A DNA stretch of 64,000 nucleotides from Marinobacter panjinensis (GTDB lineage Bacteria > Pseudomonadota > Gammaproteobacteria > Pseudomonadales > Oleiphilaceae). How positions within the stretch are numbered: the first letter of the stretch is position 1; each line of letters begins with the position of its first letter. The notes under the pieces were generated by a model. It worked only from the letters and a program-made list of their open reading frames with translations. It searched no databases and was not told where the DNA came from. Positions 43,827 to 54,186 of the stretch are shown here, piece by piece. The position numbers were made by a program, and so were the translations under genes. The DNA lies in contig NZ_SZYH01000001.1 of assembly GCF_005298175.1 (NCBI RefSeq), forward strand, positions 2,294,001 to 2,358,000, given 5' to 3'.

Positions 43827-44897
43827 ATGACACAGCTTAGTCAGATATATCTTGTTATGCTACTGATAACGACACTTTCCGGGTGTACGACATTAGGCTA
43901 TTACAGCCAGGCAGTCAGCGGTCACCTGTCACTGATGATGTCCACGCAACCGGTGTCGCAATTGCTCGACGCGCCATCAACGCCGCCAGCCCTGCAGCAG
44001 AAACTCAGCGTGGCACACGAGGCTCGCAGATTTGCCGCAAACCGGCTTGCGCTGCCTGTCGGCGATGCCTTTTCCAGCTATGCCGAACTTGGACGCCCGT
44101 GGGTTGTCGTCAACCTGGTGGCGGCGCCGGAATTTTCCCTCGAGGCCCACCGCTGGTGCTATCCGGTCGTTGGCTGCCAGGCCTACCGGGGGTATTACCA
44201 GTTGGAGAAGGCGAAAAAGGAAGAACAGTCATTCCTTGCCAGGGGCTACGATACCTTTATCGGCGGTGTCACTGCCTACTCTACCCTGGGCTGGTTTGAT
44301 GACCCACTGCACACCGGTTTTACCTCTCTATCTGACAACCGCATGGTCGCCCTCATGTTCCACGAACTGGCCCACCGCGTGGTTTACATCAACGACGATA
44401 CGGCCTTCAATGAGAGCTTTGCAACTGCAGTGGAACTGGAAGGCCTGCGATTGTGGCTGGAGCAGCAGGGTGACGATCAGGGCTTCCAGCGAGCCCTGGC
44501 GCGCCTGCGCCAACGCAACCAGACGCTCACCCTGGTCGAGACCGCTTCCGGGCAACTGGAGGCACTCTACAGGCAGCAGGACACACTGAGCACCGCCAGG
44601 CTGCGACAGCAAAAGGCGCGGATATTCCAGACACTCAGGGACAACTATCGGGCATTGTCAGCCGATTGGGATCAACCCGGCCCCTTCGGAGAGGATCCGG
44701 CGGAGCTGAACAACGCCAACCTCGCCCTGTTCAGCCAGTACAACCAGCATGTGCCGGCCTTCCGGCAACTACTCCGGGAGCAGGATGGTGATTTCAGAGC
44801 CTTCTATGCGGCGGTGGAGCGCCTCTCCGAACAGCCACAGAAGGAGCGTCTGACAATCCTGGCCCAGCTACGCCAGCACTTTCACGAAAACCTTTGA
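43827..44897 (+). CDS. Lipoprotein zinc aminopeptidase (COG4324-type)
   Basis: The 356-residue protein has a lipoprotein signal (MLLITTLSGCTTLGYYSQAV, Cys near 20). The zinc motif HELAHRVVYI lies near 180, with the third ligand in DTAFNESFATAVELEGL. SVAHEARRFAANRLALP and VPAFRQLLREQDGDFRAFYAAVE are typical of the predicted aminopeptidase family COG4324. It should act in the periplasm, anchored to a membrane. Activity has rarely been tested in this family. Its last 30 bases overlap the convergent argA gene. Confidence 0.83.
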   Translation: MTQLSQIYLVMLLITTLSGCTTLGYYSQAVSGHLSLMMSTQPVSQLLDAPSTPPALQQKLSVAHEARRFAANRLALPVGDAFSSYAELGRPWVVVNLVAAPEFSLEAHRWCYPVVGCQAYRGYYQLEKAKKEEQSFLARGYDTFIGGVTAYSTLGWFDDPLHTGFTSLSDNRMVALMFHELAHRVVYINDDTAFNESFATAVELEGLRLWLEQQGDDQGFQRALARLRQRNQTLTLVETASGQLEALYRQQDTLSTARLRQQKARIFQTLRDNYRALSADWDQPGPFGEDPAELNNANLALFSQYNQHVPAFRQLLREQDGDFRAFYAAVERLSEQPQKERLTILAQLRQHFHENL

Positions 44898-46178
44898 ATT
44901 ACGCTGGGCATTGTATGACGCCAGCTTGAGCCCGGGCAGCTCACGCACGGTCGATGGCTGAAAACCGCGCTCCCGGAACCAGTGTTCGGTCTGGGTGGTG
45001 AGTGCGAACAGCCGCTGGATACCCTGCCCCTTCGCCAGCTTCTCGATCATCGCCAGAATCTCGTCTCCGCGACCCGCACGGCGATAGGCCTGGTCCACCG
45101 CGAAACAGGACAGCTCACCGGCGCTTTCATCCGGGTAGTGATAAAGCGCCGCACACCCCACAATCGTGCCGTCCCGCTCGGCCACCACAAAGCTGCCAAT
45201 TTCCGTCTCCAGCATTTCCCGTGAGCGACGAACCAGAATGCCCTGTTCCTCAAGCGGCTGGATCAGCTCCAGGATTCCGCCGATATCCTCCACCCGGGCC
45301 TGGCGGATCTGCTCATAGTTGTCACTGCTGACCAGGGTGCCGGAGCCATCACGGGTGAACAGCTCTTCCAGCAACGCGCCATCATCGGCATAGCTGATGA
45401 TATGGGCCCTGCGCACGCCCCTCACACAGGCATCACAGGCCGCCCGCAACAGATCGCCGTCGTGTCCATGGACCATGCCGGCCGCCAGCCGGTCGGAGGC
45501 CTGCCGGGCAGACAGTTCCCGCATCAGCTGGCCGTCATCATCCAGCAACCCCTGATGCTCGGTATACATAATCAGCTTCTCGGCCTGCAATGCAGCGGCG
45601 ACCTGGCCCCCGACATCTTCGTAGGACAGGTTGAACGCATCCCCCGTAGGCGAATAACCGAGCGGCGGCAACAGCACAATATGGCCCAGTTCCAGCAGCT
45701 TCTCGATACCCGCCACATCCACCCGACGCACCCGGCCTGTATGACCAAAATCGATGCCATCCAGCACACCCACAGGCCTGGCAGTAACATAATTACCACT
45801 ACTTACCCGTATCCGGGCATTATGCATGGGCGAATTCACCAGCCCCATGGAGAGCCGGCTTTCCAGAAACGCCCGCAAACCACCGATTGCCTCCAGCACC
45901 AGCGGTAATTGCTGCTCTGGCGTTACCCGCAACCCACGGTGAAAGCTGGATTCCTCACTGGCGTCATCCAATCGCGTTTGAATCTGTGGCCTGGCACCAA
46001 AAGCTACCACCAGCTTGATACCTAAACTACTGAGCAATGCAATGTCATGAATGATATTGATCAGGTTGCCATGAACAATCGCATCGCCACCTATCGTCAG
46101 CACCACCGTGCGGCCACGGTGGGCATTGATGTAGGGCGATGAGTGGCGGAATCCATGCAACCATTCGTTCGATTTCAA
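44868..46178 (-). CDS. argA: N-acetylglutamate synthase ArgA
   Basis: ArgA acetylates glutamate with acetyl-CoA, the first step of arginine synthesis. The 436-residue protein has an amino-acid-kinase-like domain (TVVLTIGGDAIVHGNLINIIHDIALL, VVAFGARPQI, the arginine-sensing part) and a C-terminal GNAT domain (ARVEDIGGILELIQPLEEQGILVRRS, AVDQAYRRAGRGDEILA). Translation starts at TTG 46178, with AGGAG 7 bases upstream and no better ATG. It is the last gene of the coaBC-to-argA run and overlaps the convergent peptidase gene by 30 bases. Confidence 0.95.
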   Translation of the reverse strand: MKSNEWLHGFRHSSPYINAHRGRTVVLTIGGDAIVHGNLINIIHDIALLSSLGIKLVVAFGARPQIQTRLDDASEESSFHRGLRVTPEQQLPLVLEAIGGLRAFLESRLSMGLVNSPMHNARIRVSSGNYVTARPVGVLDGIDFGHTGRVRRVDVAGIEKLLELGHIVLLPPLGYSPTGDAFNLSYEDVGGQVAAALQAEKLIMYTEHQGLLDDDGQLMRELSARQASDRLAAGMVHGHDGDLLRAACDACVRGVRRAHIISYADDGALLEELFTRDGSGTLVSSDNYEQIRQARVEDIGGILELIQPLEEQGILVRRSREMLETEIGSFVVAERDGTIVGCAALYHYPDESAGELSCFAVDQAYRRAGRGDEILAMIEKLAKGQGIQRLFALTTQTEHWFRERGFQPSTVRELPGLKLASYNAQRNSKVFVKVLA

Positions 46179-46222
46179 ACTCTTCTCCTGCGAGTCTTCA
46201 GCTTCTGGAGCCTTCCTACGGA

Positions 46223-47383
46223 TTAAAGACAGAACTCTTTAATCAGTCCCTTGAGGATTCTTACAGCCGGGTCCAGTTGTGACAGCTCCAGAAACTCGTC
46301 CGGTTGGTGGGCCTGGTCAATATAGCCGGGGCCCATGACCAGGGTTTCCAGTCCCAGTTTCTGTAACCAGGGGGCTTCAGTGGCAAAAGCTACCGCCTCT
46401 GCCGTGTGGCCTGTGAGTTTTTCGCAGGCGCGAACCAGTTGGGCATCGGCCGGGGTTTCAAACGGCGGTACGCCGTCGAATAGCGGCTCGAATTCCATTG
46501 AAAGCTCACGTTTTTTCGCCAGAGGCTGCAACCTGTGGAGTATTTCCTGGCGCAGCGTGTTCATATCCATTCCCGGCAGCGGCCGCAGGTCGAAGTGCAG
46601 TTCACAACGGCCACAGATGCGGTTGGGGTTGTCGCCGCCGTGGATGCAGCCCAGGTTCATGGTGGGCACCTGGACCTTGAAATTGGGGTTGCTGTACTGT
46701 GCCTGCCAACCCGAACGCAAGGCCAGCAGTTCGCCGAGTGCCTCGTGCATGCCTTCCATGGCATTGCGGCCCAGGGAGGGGTCTGAGGAGTGGCCGGATT
46801 GGCCTTCGAATACCAGCCGCTCCATCATGATGCCCTTGTGCATGCGCACGGGTTTGAGGCCAGTAGGCTCGCCAATAACGGCATAGCGGGCCTTGGGGCG
46901 GCCGGCTTCGGCGAGCGCGCGGGCGCCGTTCATGGAGCTTTCTTCGTCGGCGGTGGCCAGGATGATCAGCGGCTGCTTCAGTTCCTCACCCACAAAGGCC
47001 CGCGCCGCTTCGATGGCCAGCGGGAAAAAGCCTTTCATGTCACAGGTGCCCAGACCGTACCAGCGGTCGTCCCGCTCGGTCAGGGTAAACGGGTCACTCT
47101 GCCAGCGTTTGTCGTCAAAGGGCACGGTATCCGTGTGACCGGAGAGCACCAGGCCACCGGGGCCGCTGCCGAGGGTGGCGATCATGTTGTATTTGCCGGG
47201 CATACCCGGAACTTCAAGCAGCTCGACGTTAAAGCCCATGGGCTCCAGCCATTCGGCCAGGGTGCGCACCACCGGCTCGTTGCTCTGGTCCCATTCTGCA
47301 GAGGCACTGCTGATCGAGGGCTGAGAGATCAGCTTCGTCAGCATCTCGCGAACGCCAGGCAAATGTTGTGTGGATCCGGACAT
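46223..47383 (-). CDS. argE: Acetylornithine deacetylase ArgE
   Basis: ArgE removes acetate from N-acetylornithine. The 386-residue M20 metallohydrolase has LVLSGHTDTVPFD, GTCDMKGFFPLAIEA, the catalytic ILATADEESSMNGARAL, GEPTGLKPVRMHKGIM and GHSSDPSLGRNAMEGM (dimer domain), with PGYIDQAHQPDEFLEL carrying the last ligand. It lies 44 bases ahead of argA and 26 bases after an unknown gene. Having argE together with argA points to the linear arginine route. Confidence 0.95.
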   Translation of the reverse strand: MSGSTQHLPGVREMLTKLISQPSISSASAEWDQSNEPVVRTLAEWLEPMGFNVELLEVPGMPGKYNMIATLGSGPGGLVLSGHTDTVPFDDKRWQSDPFTLTERDDRWYGLGTCDMKGFFPLAIEAARAFVGEELKQPLIILATADEESSMNGARALAEAGRPKARYAVIGEPTGLKPVRMHKGIMMERLVFEGQSGHSSDPSLGRNAMEGMHEALGELLALRSGWQAQYSNPNFKVQVPTMNLGCIHGGDNPNRICGRCELHFDLRPLPGMDMNTLRQEILHRLQPLAKKRELSMEFEPLFDGVPPFETPADAQLVRACEKLTGHTAEAVAFATEAPWLQKLGLETLVMGPGYIDQAHQPDEFLELSQLDPAVRILKGLIKEFCL

Positions 47384-47409
47384 AGATAAATCTCCGCCCC
47401 GTCTCCGGG

Positions 47410-48663
47410 CTAGCGGGTCTGGCCGCGACGCCAGACCTCAAAAGTTGCAATCAGTCTAATGGCAAGAGGATAGGCAACCTCGCCACCATCGGTCAGCCGC
47501 GCGATTTCCATCCGCGAGTCGCCGACACTCACCAGGCGGCCTTCTACAACGTTACCATTCTCCAGGGTGACTCTCACCGTCTGTCCGATCCAGGATTCAG
47601 CATCGTCTTTGTCCCTGGCGTTCCAACCGGCGACAATGTCGGCGCTGTCATCAATGCCACCACCGGTGACAACCGGCTCCAACATGGCGTCCGGCCGCTC
47701 CGGCAATTCCGGTTCCACGCGGGTCAGATAGACGTCCGGCACTTGCGAGCGGTTATAGCGGACATCCAGACTGGCGCCTTCCGCTTCCCCGCCGCCCCTC
47801 ACGGGCACACCCCACACCGGGGCCGACGGATCCACTTCCAGAGTCAGCTCACCACCTTCGGTCAGCCACTGTCGATACAGTGCCAGCAGCTGGTCACTGG
47901 CACTGAAACCACGGGCCCTGAGCGCTTCGCTGAAGGCATCCATAACAATGCTGGTCCATTCGCCGGTCTCCACTCCGGATTCCCGGGAACAATAGGCTGC
48001 CACCCGGCGCATCAGGCCGCCGTCACGCAGCGTCACCGTCATTACCGAGGTGGTGGACTCTGCAATTCCGGGCAGGTCCAGCGGATTGAGCCTTGCCCCT
48101 GGCCAGTCCACGTCTACGCTGCCGGCATTGACGGTTGTCAGTTCACCGTAAACACCGTCCACACGCTGGATAACCAGCGCTTCACCAGACACCCCGGAGA
48201 CCCCCAGCCGAAGCAGGTCACCGCTCCCCAGGTGCTGACGATGGTCGGGACCGCAAACCGGAGAAAACAGCGCCGGGGTCACATCACTGCCGGCAGTCAC
48301 CCAGTTGCGGAACATGTTGGTATCCAGTTTCAGGCGCAGATTTTCCGCTTGCAGGGACCAGTGTCCTGGAAGATCTGCCGGATCCAGCAACGCGCTCAGC
48401 AGCGCCAGTGGGGAGCCGGCATCGAACATCAAACGGTCAAACTCAACGGGTTGGGTCAGGCGGAAATCCTGATAACCGCCGTTACCCAGCACCAGCCGAC
48501 CCGCAATACCAGAACGGATCTCACCCCGGTCAATCACACCGGCGCCTTCCACTGCCTTGCGGGCCTCGGCAAGACGCTGATCCGCCAGCCACCAGACTGC
48601 ACCCTTGAATGACAGGTAGCCGATCAGGGCCAGGACAACCAGAAAGGTGAACAGGCGCTTCAT
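47410..48663 (-). CDS. Conserved single-pass membrane protein of unknown function
   Basis: The 417-residue protein has one N-terminal membrane segment (LFTFLVVLALIGYLSFKGAVWWLA) and then a beta-rich periplasmic-type body without motifs I recognise. The final 60 residues (IGQTVRVTLENGNVVEGRLVSVG) resemble a small Sm-like or SH3-like barrel. Between them is an acidic linker around GGGIDDSADIVAGWNARDKDDAES. Gaps of 26 and 22 bases to argE and argB put it in the operon. Pseudomonas also has an unknown gene between argA and argE. I claim no function. Confidence 0.8.
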   Translation of the reverse strand: MKRLFTFLVVLALIGYLSFKGAVWWLADQRLAEARKAVEGAGVIDRGEIRSGIAGRLVLGNGGYQDFRLTQPVEFDRLMFDAGSPLALLSALLDPADLPGHWSLQAENLRLKLDTNMFRNWVTAGSDVTPALFSPVCGPDHRQHLGSGDLLRLGVSGVSGEALVIQRVDGVYGELTTVNAGSVDVDWPGARLNPLDLPGIAESTTSVMTVTLRDGGLMRRVAAYCSRESGVETGEWTSIVMDAFSEALRARGFSASDQLLALYRQWLTEGGELTLEVDPSAPVWGVPVRGGGEAEGASLDVRYNRSQVPDVYLTRVEPELPERPDAMLEPVVTGGGIDDSADIVAGWNARDKDDAESWIGQTVRVTLENGNVVEGRLVSVGDSRMEIARLTDGGEVAYPLAIRLIATFEVWRRGQTR

Positions 48664-48685
48664 GAATCGTTCCTCTCGGGCGTCA

Positions 48686-49582
<897 letters not shown>

Positions 49583-49640
49583 TCATATTGCCTTGTTGGT
49601 CAGAAATCTCATCATGGGTTTTGCGATTATTCCAGAGCCG

Positions 49641-52271
49641 TCAGAAATCCGCGACAAGATCCGGCGCCACTTTCTGCAGCTGTTCCCGGAAAACGGCCTT
49701 GATGCGCTCCAGAGCTTGCTCCGTCTCCGCCTCAAAACGAAGTACCAGCGCCGGTGTGGTATTGGAAGCACGGCACAAGCCCCAGCCATCGGTATATTCC
49801 ACACGAATACCGTCAATGGTGCTGATGTTCGCCTCACCAAAGTTGCCTTCCTTGCCCAGGCGCTCCATTAACGCGAACTTGGTGTCTTCTGATACAGCCA
49901 CATTCAGCTCCGGCGTACTGATGTCCTCGGGAAAATCCTCAAAGACCTCATCACAATGACGGTCCTCGATACCCAGGATTTCCAGCAGCCTGGCGGCGGA
50001 GTACAGGCCATCGTCAAAGCCATACCAGCGCTCACCGAAGAAGATATGGCCACTCATCTCGCCGGCCAACAGGGCTCCCGTTTCCTTCATCTTCGCTTTC
50101 ATCAGGGAGTGGCCGGATTTCCACATGATCGGCCGTCCACCCGCCTCGGAAATCACCCCGGCCAGACGGCGGCTGCATTTCACGTCGTAAAGCACGTCGG
50201 CACCGGGATTACGTGACACCACATCCCGGGCAAAGAGCATCAGCAGCCGGTCGGGCCAGATAATCTTGCCGGTGTTGGTCACCACACCCAGGCGGTCGCC
50301 ATCGCCGTCGAAGGCAAGGCCGATGTCTGCGCCTTCGGCCTTCACACGCTCGATCAGATCTGCCAGGTTTTCCGGCTTGCCCGGGTCGGGATGATGATTG
50401 GGGAAGTTGCCATCCACGTCGCAGTAGAGTGGAATTACCTCGCAGCCCAGTTCTTCGATCAGCAGCGGCCCGAGTTCACCGGCAATGCCATTGCCGGCAT
50501 CCAGCACCACCTTGAGGGGAGCGGCCACCGCAATATCACCAACGATGCGATCCAGGTACCCACGGCGCACATCTTCCGAAGACTGGCTGCCATGACCGCT
50601 GACGAAATCACCGGTACGGATTCGCTGCAACAGCTTCTGGATGGCGTCACCGGACAGGGTTTCGCCCCCCAGCATGATTTTGAGGCCGTTGTAGTTGGCC
50701 GGGTTGTGGCTGCCGGTGACCATGACGCCGGAACCGGTACCCAGTTCATGGGTGGCAAAATAGAGCACGGGGGTTGGCACCGCGCCTACGTGAACGACAT
50801 TGCACCCGGTCGCCATGACCCCCCTGGCCAGGGCGTCGGCCAGTTCGGGGCTGGAATGACGGCCATCGTAGCCGATGCACAGGCTGTCCATGCCGCGTGC
50901 TATGGCCTCACTGCCAATGGCGCGCCCGATCACCGTTACGATATCGGGCGTCAGGGTTTCATCAACAATGCCGCGGATGTCGTAAGCCCGGAATATGGTG
51001 TCGGAAACCTCTGCTTCCGGTAATTGCACTTCTTCTACGTCCGGCGTGTCTTCCGCGCCACCGGAACCACCAAACCCCAGTACGTCGTCGTCACCGTCCA
51101 GCATATCGATATCGAGCATATCCTTGTCCTGGAACAGTGGCTCGTCGGCGGCGGGCTTTGTCGCCTGCCCGCCACTGCCCGGCTTCGGACGCGCCGATTC
51201 GCCGGCCTTGGCCACACGTTTTTCCACCACCTGGGAGAGCCGGTGAAGCACTTCAGCGGTCGAGGCCACCATGTCCCACTTCAGCGTGGGTGGTTTTATC
51301 CTTTCGCCACCAAATACCTTGTGGGCCCACTGGATCAGCACGGTAACATCCTGCCGCAGCCCTCTCTGGGCACTACCCAGGAGCAGCCAGACCACAATCG
51401 CTGCAATCACCGCAGGAACCAGTGCAAGGATTATCGCCAGCGTGCTGTTGAACAGCGGAGCCGGGGCTGAGGCGGGCCGGTACTGGAGCTCCCAGTCCGG
51501 GTTGGTGAGCTCACGGGCCTGGACCGGACCATTGCCGCTACCCTGACTCACAATGGTGCGGTTCGAACCGTTAACGGACTGTATCAGCGAGAACTGCCCG
51601 CCCAGTTCCTGGTTGATGCCCGTCATCAGTGGTTGCAACTGCGCGGTACTGAAAACCACCAGCACACTGCCGACAACAGCACGGCTCTGGGGGTTGCGAA
51701 CCGGGGCGGCCATCTGCAGGTACCATTGCCCGTCCCGCGGGAAGGCATCCGGATAGAGCCTCTGGCCGGTTTCCGCCCGCCGGGCAAGATCCAGGCCGGC
51801 AAAACCCAGGGTAGGTTCGCTGGCACTGCGGGGAATCTCCCCATAAGGAAACAGGTACACCGCCTCGATCGCCGGCAAGGTCCCGACAAGATCCGCAGCC
51901 GTCTCTTCAGTGGATGCCTCACCACGCAGTGCAGCCCGCACATGATCCTGGGCGGCTATGCCCTCCACCGCAGACTGAAGCAGCGAAAGCTGTTGGTTAA
52001 TCCTGACCGCAGCCGTGTCGGCCTCAAGAGCGGCCTGCATTTCATAGCGACGGGCCTCGGAAGGTGCGGCAAACAGAAAATAAAGCAGGGCAGCCGATAT
52101 CACCCCCGCTAAGACAACAACCAGAGCCTGGCTGACAGAAACAGAACTTAGCCGCTTATGACGCGGGCCATTTGCCGATTTCTTGTCTTTGCTCTGTTTT
52201 TTTGCCGGTTTCCTGTCTGGGTTCTTGTCAGGTGTGGCCTCATCAGAGTTCTTCTTTTTGCCAAGCTTCAT
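49641..52271 (-). CDS. algC: Phosphomannomutase/phosphoglucomutase AlgC with membrane-anchored N-terminal region
   Basis: AlgC interconverts sugar 6- and 1-phosphates for alginate, LPS and exopolysaccharide. The 876-residue protein has a catalytic C-half from about 440: FRAYDIRGIVDE, the phosphoserine loop VMVTGSHNPANYNG, metal loop AFDGDGDRLGVV, GEMSGHIFFGERW and CRASNTTPALVLRFEAE. The N-half has a lysine-rich start, a membrane helix (ALVVVLAGVISAALLYFLFA), a periplasmic sensor-like region and a second helix near 290. ATG 52271 has AGGA upstream. The long form is known in Pseudomonas; the purpose of its N-half is unclear. Confidence 0.93.
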   Translation of the reverse strand: MKLGKKKNSDEATPDKNPDRKPAKKQSKDKKSANGPRHKRLSSVSVSQALVVVLAGVISAALLYFLFAAPSEARRYEMQAALEADTAAVRINQQLSLLQSAVEGIAAQDHVRAALRGEASTEETAADLVGTLPAIEAVYLFPYGEIPRSASEPTLGFAGLDLARRAETGQRLYPDAFPRDGQWYLQMAAPVRNPQSRAVVGSVLVVFSTAQLQPLMTGINQELGGQFSLIQSVNGSNRTIVSQGSGNGPVQARELTNPDWELQYRPASAPAPLFNSTLAIILALVPAVIAAIVVWLLLGSAQRGLRQDVTVLIQWAHKVFGGERIKPPTLKWDMVASTAEVLHRLSQVVEKRVAKAGESARPKPGSGGQATKPAADEPLFQDKDMLDIDMLDGDDDVLGFGGSGGAEDTPDVEEVQLPEAEVSDTIFRAYDIRGIVDETLTPDIVTVIGRAIGSEAIARGMDSLCIGYDGRHSSPELADALARGVMATGCNVVHVGAVPTPVLYFATHELGTGSGVMVTGSHNPANYNGLKIMLGGETLSGDAIQKLLQRIRTGDFVSGHGSQSSEDVRRGYLDRIVGDIAVAAPLKVVLDAGNGIAGELGPLLIEELGCEVIPLYCDVDGNFPNHHPDPGKPENLADLIERVKAEGADIGLAFDGDGDRLGVVTNTGKIIWPDRLLMLFARDVVSRNPGADVLYDVKCSRRLAGVISEAGGRPIMWKSGHSLMKAKMKETGALLAGEMSGHIFFGERWYGFDDGLYSAARLLEILGIEDRHCDEVFEDFPEDISTPELNVAVSEDTKFALMERLGKEGNFGEANISTIDGIRVEYTDGWGLCRASNTTPALVLRFEAETEQALERIKAVFREQLQKVAPDLVADF

Positions 52272-52357
52272 AGTCCATCCTGCTGGTGTCATTTTCGCCC
52301 GGATTCTTCATTTATCAGGGAAGTATAGCCCCTGAGTACGGTTCTGCGCGTGCAAGC

Positions 52358-52819
52358 TCAGCGGGTACCTGTTGAACCGAACCCGCCGTCCCCGCGCTGA
52401 CTGGCATCAAAAACAGACACCACTTCAAAGTCTGCCTGCACCACAGGCACCAGCACCAATTGGGCAATGCGCTCGCCTACCTCAATGGTGAATTCGGTTT
52501 GCCCGCGATTCCAGCAGGACACCATCAGCTCGCCCTGATAGTCGGAGTCAATCAACCCCACCAGGTTGCCCAGGACAATGCCATGCTTGTGCCCCAACCC
52601 GCTGCGGGGAAGAATCATTGCCGCCAGCGACGGGTCGGCGATGTGTATAGAGAGGCCGGTTTTTATCAGTTCGGTCTGCCCCGGCTTCAGGGTAAGAGGC
52701 GCATCAAGGCAGGCACGCAGATCAAGACCGGCTGAGCCTTCTGTTGCGTAATGGGGAAAAGGCACCGTATTACCAATTCGGTCATCCAGAATGCGTACCT
52801 GAAATGTTTTGCGGGTCAT
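52358..52819 (-). CDS. dut: Deoxyuridine triphosphatase
   Basis: Dut splits dUTP to dUMP, keeping uracil out of DNA and feeding dTMP synthesis. The 153-residue trimeric enzyme shows all five motifs: [49 protein letters not shown] and [10 protein letters not shown]. It lies 12 bases after coaBC and 86 before algC, the order found in Pseudomonas. Confidence 0.97.
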   Translation of the reverse strand: MTRKTFQVRILDDRIGNTVPFPHYATEGSAGLDLRACLDAPLTLKPGQTELIKTGLSIHIADPSLAAMILPRSGLGHKHGIVLGNLVGLIDSDYQGELMVSCWNRGQTEFTIEVGERIAQLVLVPVVQADFEVVSVFDASQRGDGGFGSTGTR

Positions 52820-52831
52820 CGATTTTCCTTG

Positions 52832-54046
52832 TCAGAAAGCGCCGGTCGGGCCAGCCTTTTCAGTGAGTTGGTCTGCAATCAGGGCAATCAGCCGCTGTGC
52901 AAGGACAGCCTTCGGGCCGGGGCCAATCGCCTCACGCCCCTGGGGCCAGAAGACGGTAACGGCATTGTTGTCACTATTGAATCCGATCCCCGGCGCCGAG
53001 ACGTCGTTCGCCACGATCATATTGAGCTTTTTCCGTGTCAGTTTGTCGAGGGCGTAGTGCTCAACGTCGCGAGTTTCTGCCGCGAAGCCAACGGTAAACG
53101 GGGCATCGCCCCGGGCGGCTATGGTTGCGAGGGTATCAGGGTTGCGCACCAGTGACAGGCTCATATTTTCGTTCGATTTCTTGATCTTGTCACCGGCGCA
53201 GGTGTCCGGCCGATAGTCGGCTACCGCCGCGGTGGCAATAAACAGATCACAGCCTTCGTCGACTGCCCTGCCGGCCTCTTCCAGCATATCCTGTGCGGTC
53301 ACCGCGCCGCGAACCTCCACACCGGCAGGTGCGACTAGGGACACCGGGCCACTGACCAGAATCACCTCTGCACCGGCTGCCCGGGCAGCGGCAGCGAGGG
53401 CATAACCCATTTTGCCGGAACTGTGATTGCTGATGTAACGCACCGGATCGATGGGCTCACGGGTGGGCCCCGCGGTAATGACCACACGCTTCCCGGTCAG
53501 CACGCCGAAGGCGGTGCCGGTAACCAGGTCATGCAGTGCCGAAGGCTCCAGCATTCTGCCCGGGCCTGTATCACCACAGGCCTGCGCGCCCTGATCCGGG
53601 CCCCAGAGGCTGACCTGCGGGTCCGATTCCAGCAAAGCAATATTGCGCTGGGTGCGGCCATTACCCCACATTGCCTGGTTCATTGCCGGGGCCACGGCAA
53701 TCGGTGCTTCAGTGGCGCAACACAGGGTGGTCAGCAAATCATCCGCCATACCCTGGGCCAGGCGGGCGATGAAATCGGCAGAAGCAGGTGCAATCACAAC
53801 CTGGTCTGCCCATTTCGCCAGCTCTATGTGCCCCATGCCGGACTCCGCTTCCGGATCCAGCAGAGACGTCCGGACCGGCTCGCCGCTGAGCGCCTGGAAG
53901 GTCAGCGGTGTGACAAAGGCCTCGGCACCCCGGGTCATTACCACCCGTACCTCATGGCCGGATTTTTTCAACAGCCGGACCAGCTCCGCACTCTTATAGG
54001 CAGCAATACCACCGGTCACACCCAACAGGATTCGTTTAGCGGCCAT
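52832..54046 (-). CDS. coaBC: Bifunctional phosphopantothenoylcysteine decarboxylase/synthase
   Basis: CoaBC joins cysteine to 4'-phosphopantothenate and then decarboxylates it on the way to CoA. The 404-residue fusion has the flavin CoaC part first (ILLGVTGGIAAYKSAELVRLLKKSG, AVAPAMNQAMWGN) and CoaB second (VVITAGPTREPIDPVRYISN, SGKMGYALA, VANDVSAPGIGFNSDNN). ATG 54046 has GGAG close by; a longer frame to 54166 lacks family sequence. It heads the run coaBC-dut-algC-argB-unknown-argE-argA and is divergent from radC. Confidence 0.96.
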   Translation of the reverse strand: MAAKRILLGVTGGIAAYKSAELVRLLKKSGHEVRVVMTRGAEAFVTPLTFQALSGEPVRTSLLDPEAESGMGHIELAKWADQVVIAPASADFIARLAQGMADDLLTTLCCATEAPIAVAPAMNQAMWGNGRTQRNIALLESDPQVSLWGPDQGAQACGDTGPGRMLEPSALHDLVTGTAFGVLTGKRVVITAGPTREPIDPVRYISNHSSGKMGYALAAAARAAGAEVILVSGPVSLVAPAGVEVRGAVTAQDMLEEAGRAVDEGCDLFIATAAVADYRPDTCAGDKIKKSNENMSLSLVRNPDTLATIAARGDAPFTVGFAAETRDVEHYALDKLTRKKLNMIVANDVSAPGIGFNSDNNAVTVFWPQGREAIGPGPKAVLAQRLIALIADQLTEKAGPTGAF

Positions 54047-54122
54047 AACGGCTCCGTATCCATCACAAAATGAAAGGCTTATAAGATACCATGCCAGAGC
54101 GCTGCCGGCAGCCTGTCCGGCA

Positions 54123-54131
54123 TGGTAGAAT
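54123..54131 (+). promoter_or_regulatory. Extended -10 promoter element ahead of radC
   Basis: TGG-TAGAAT (54123-54131) fits the extended -10 pattern TGnTATAAT with one change in the hexamer. It lies about 56 bases before the radC start. No good -35 is seen, as is usual for extended -10 promoters. Confidence 0.4.
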
Positions 54132-54186
54132 TCTGTTGAAGATGCAAGCGCAGGAAGCGCAAACAACCATGGAAAGGACTCAACTC

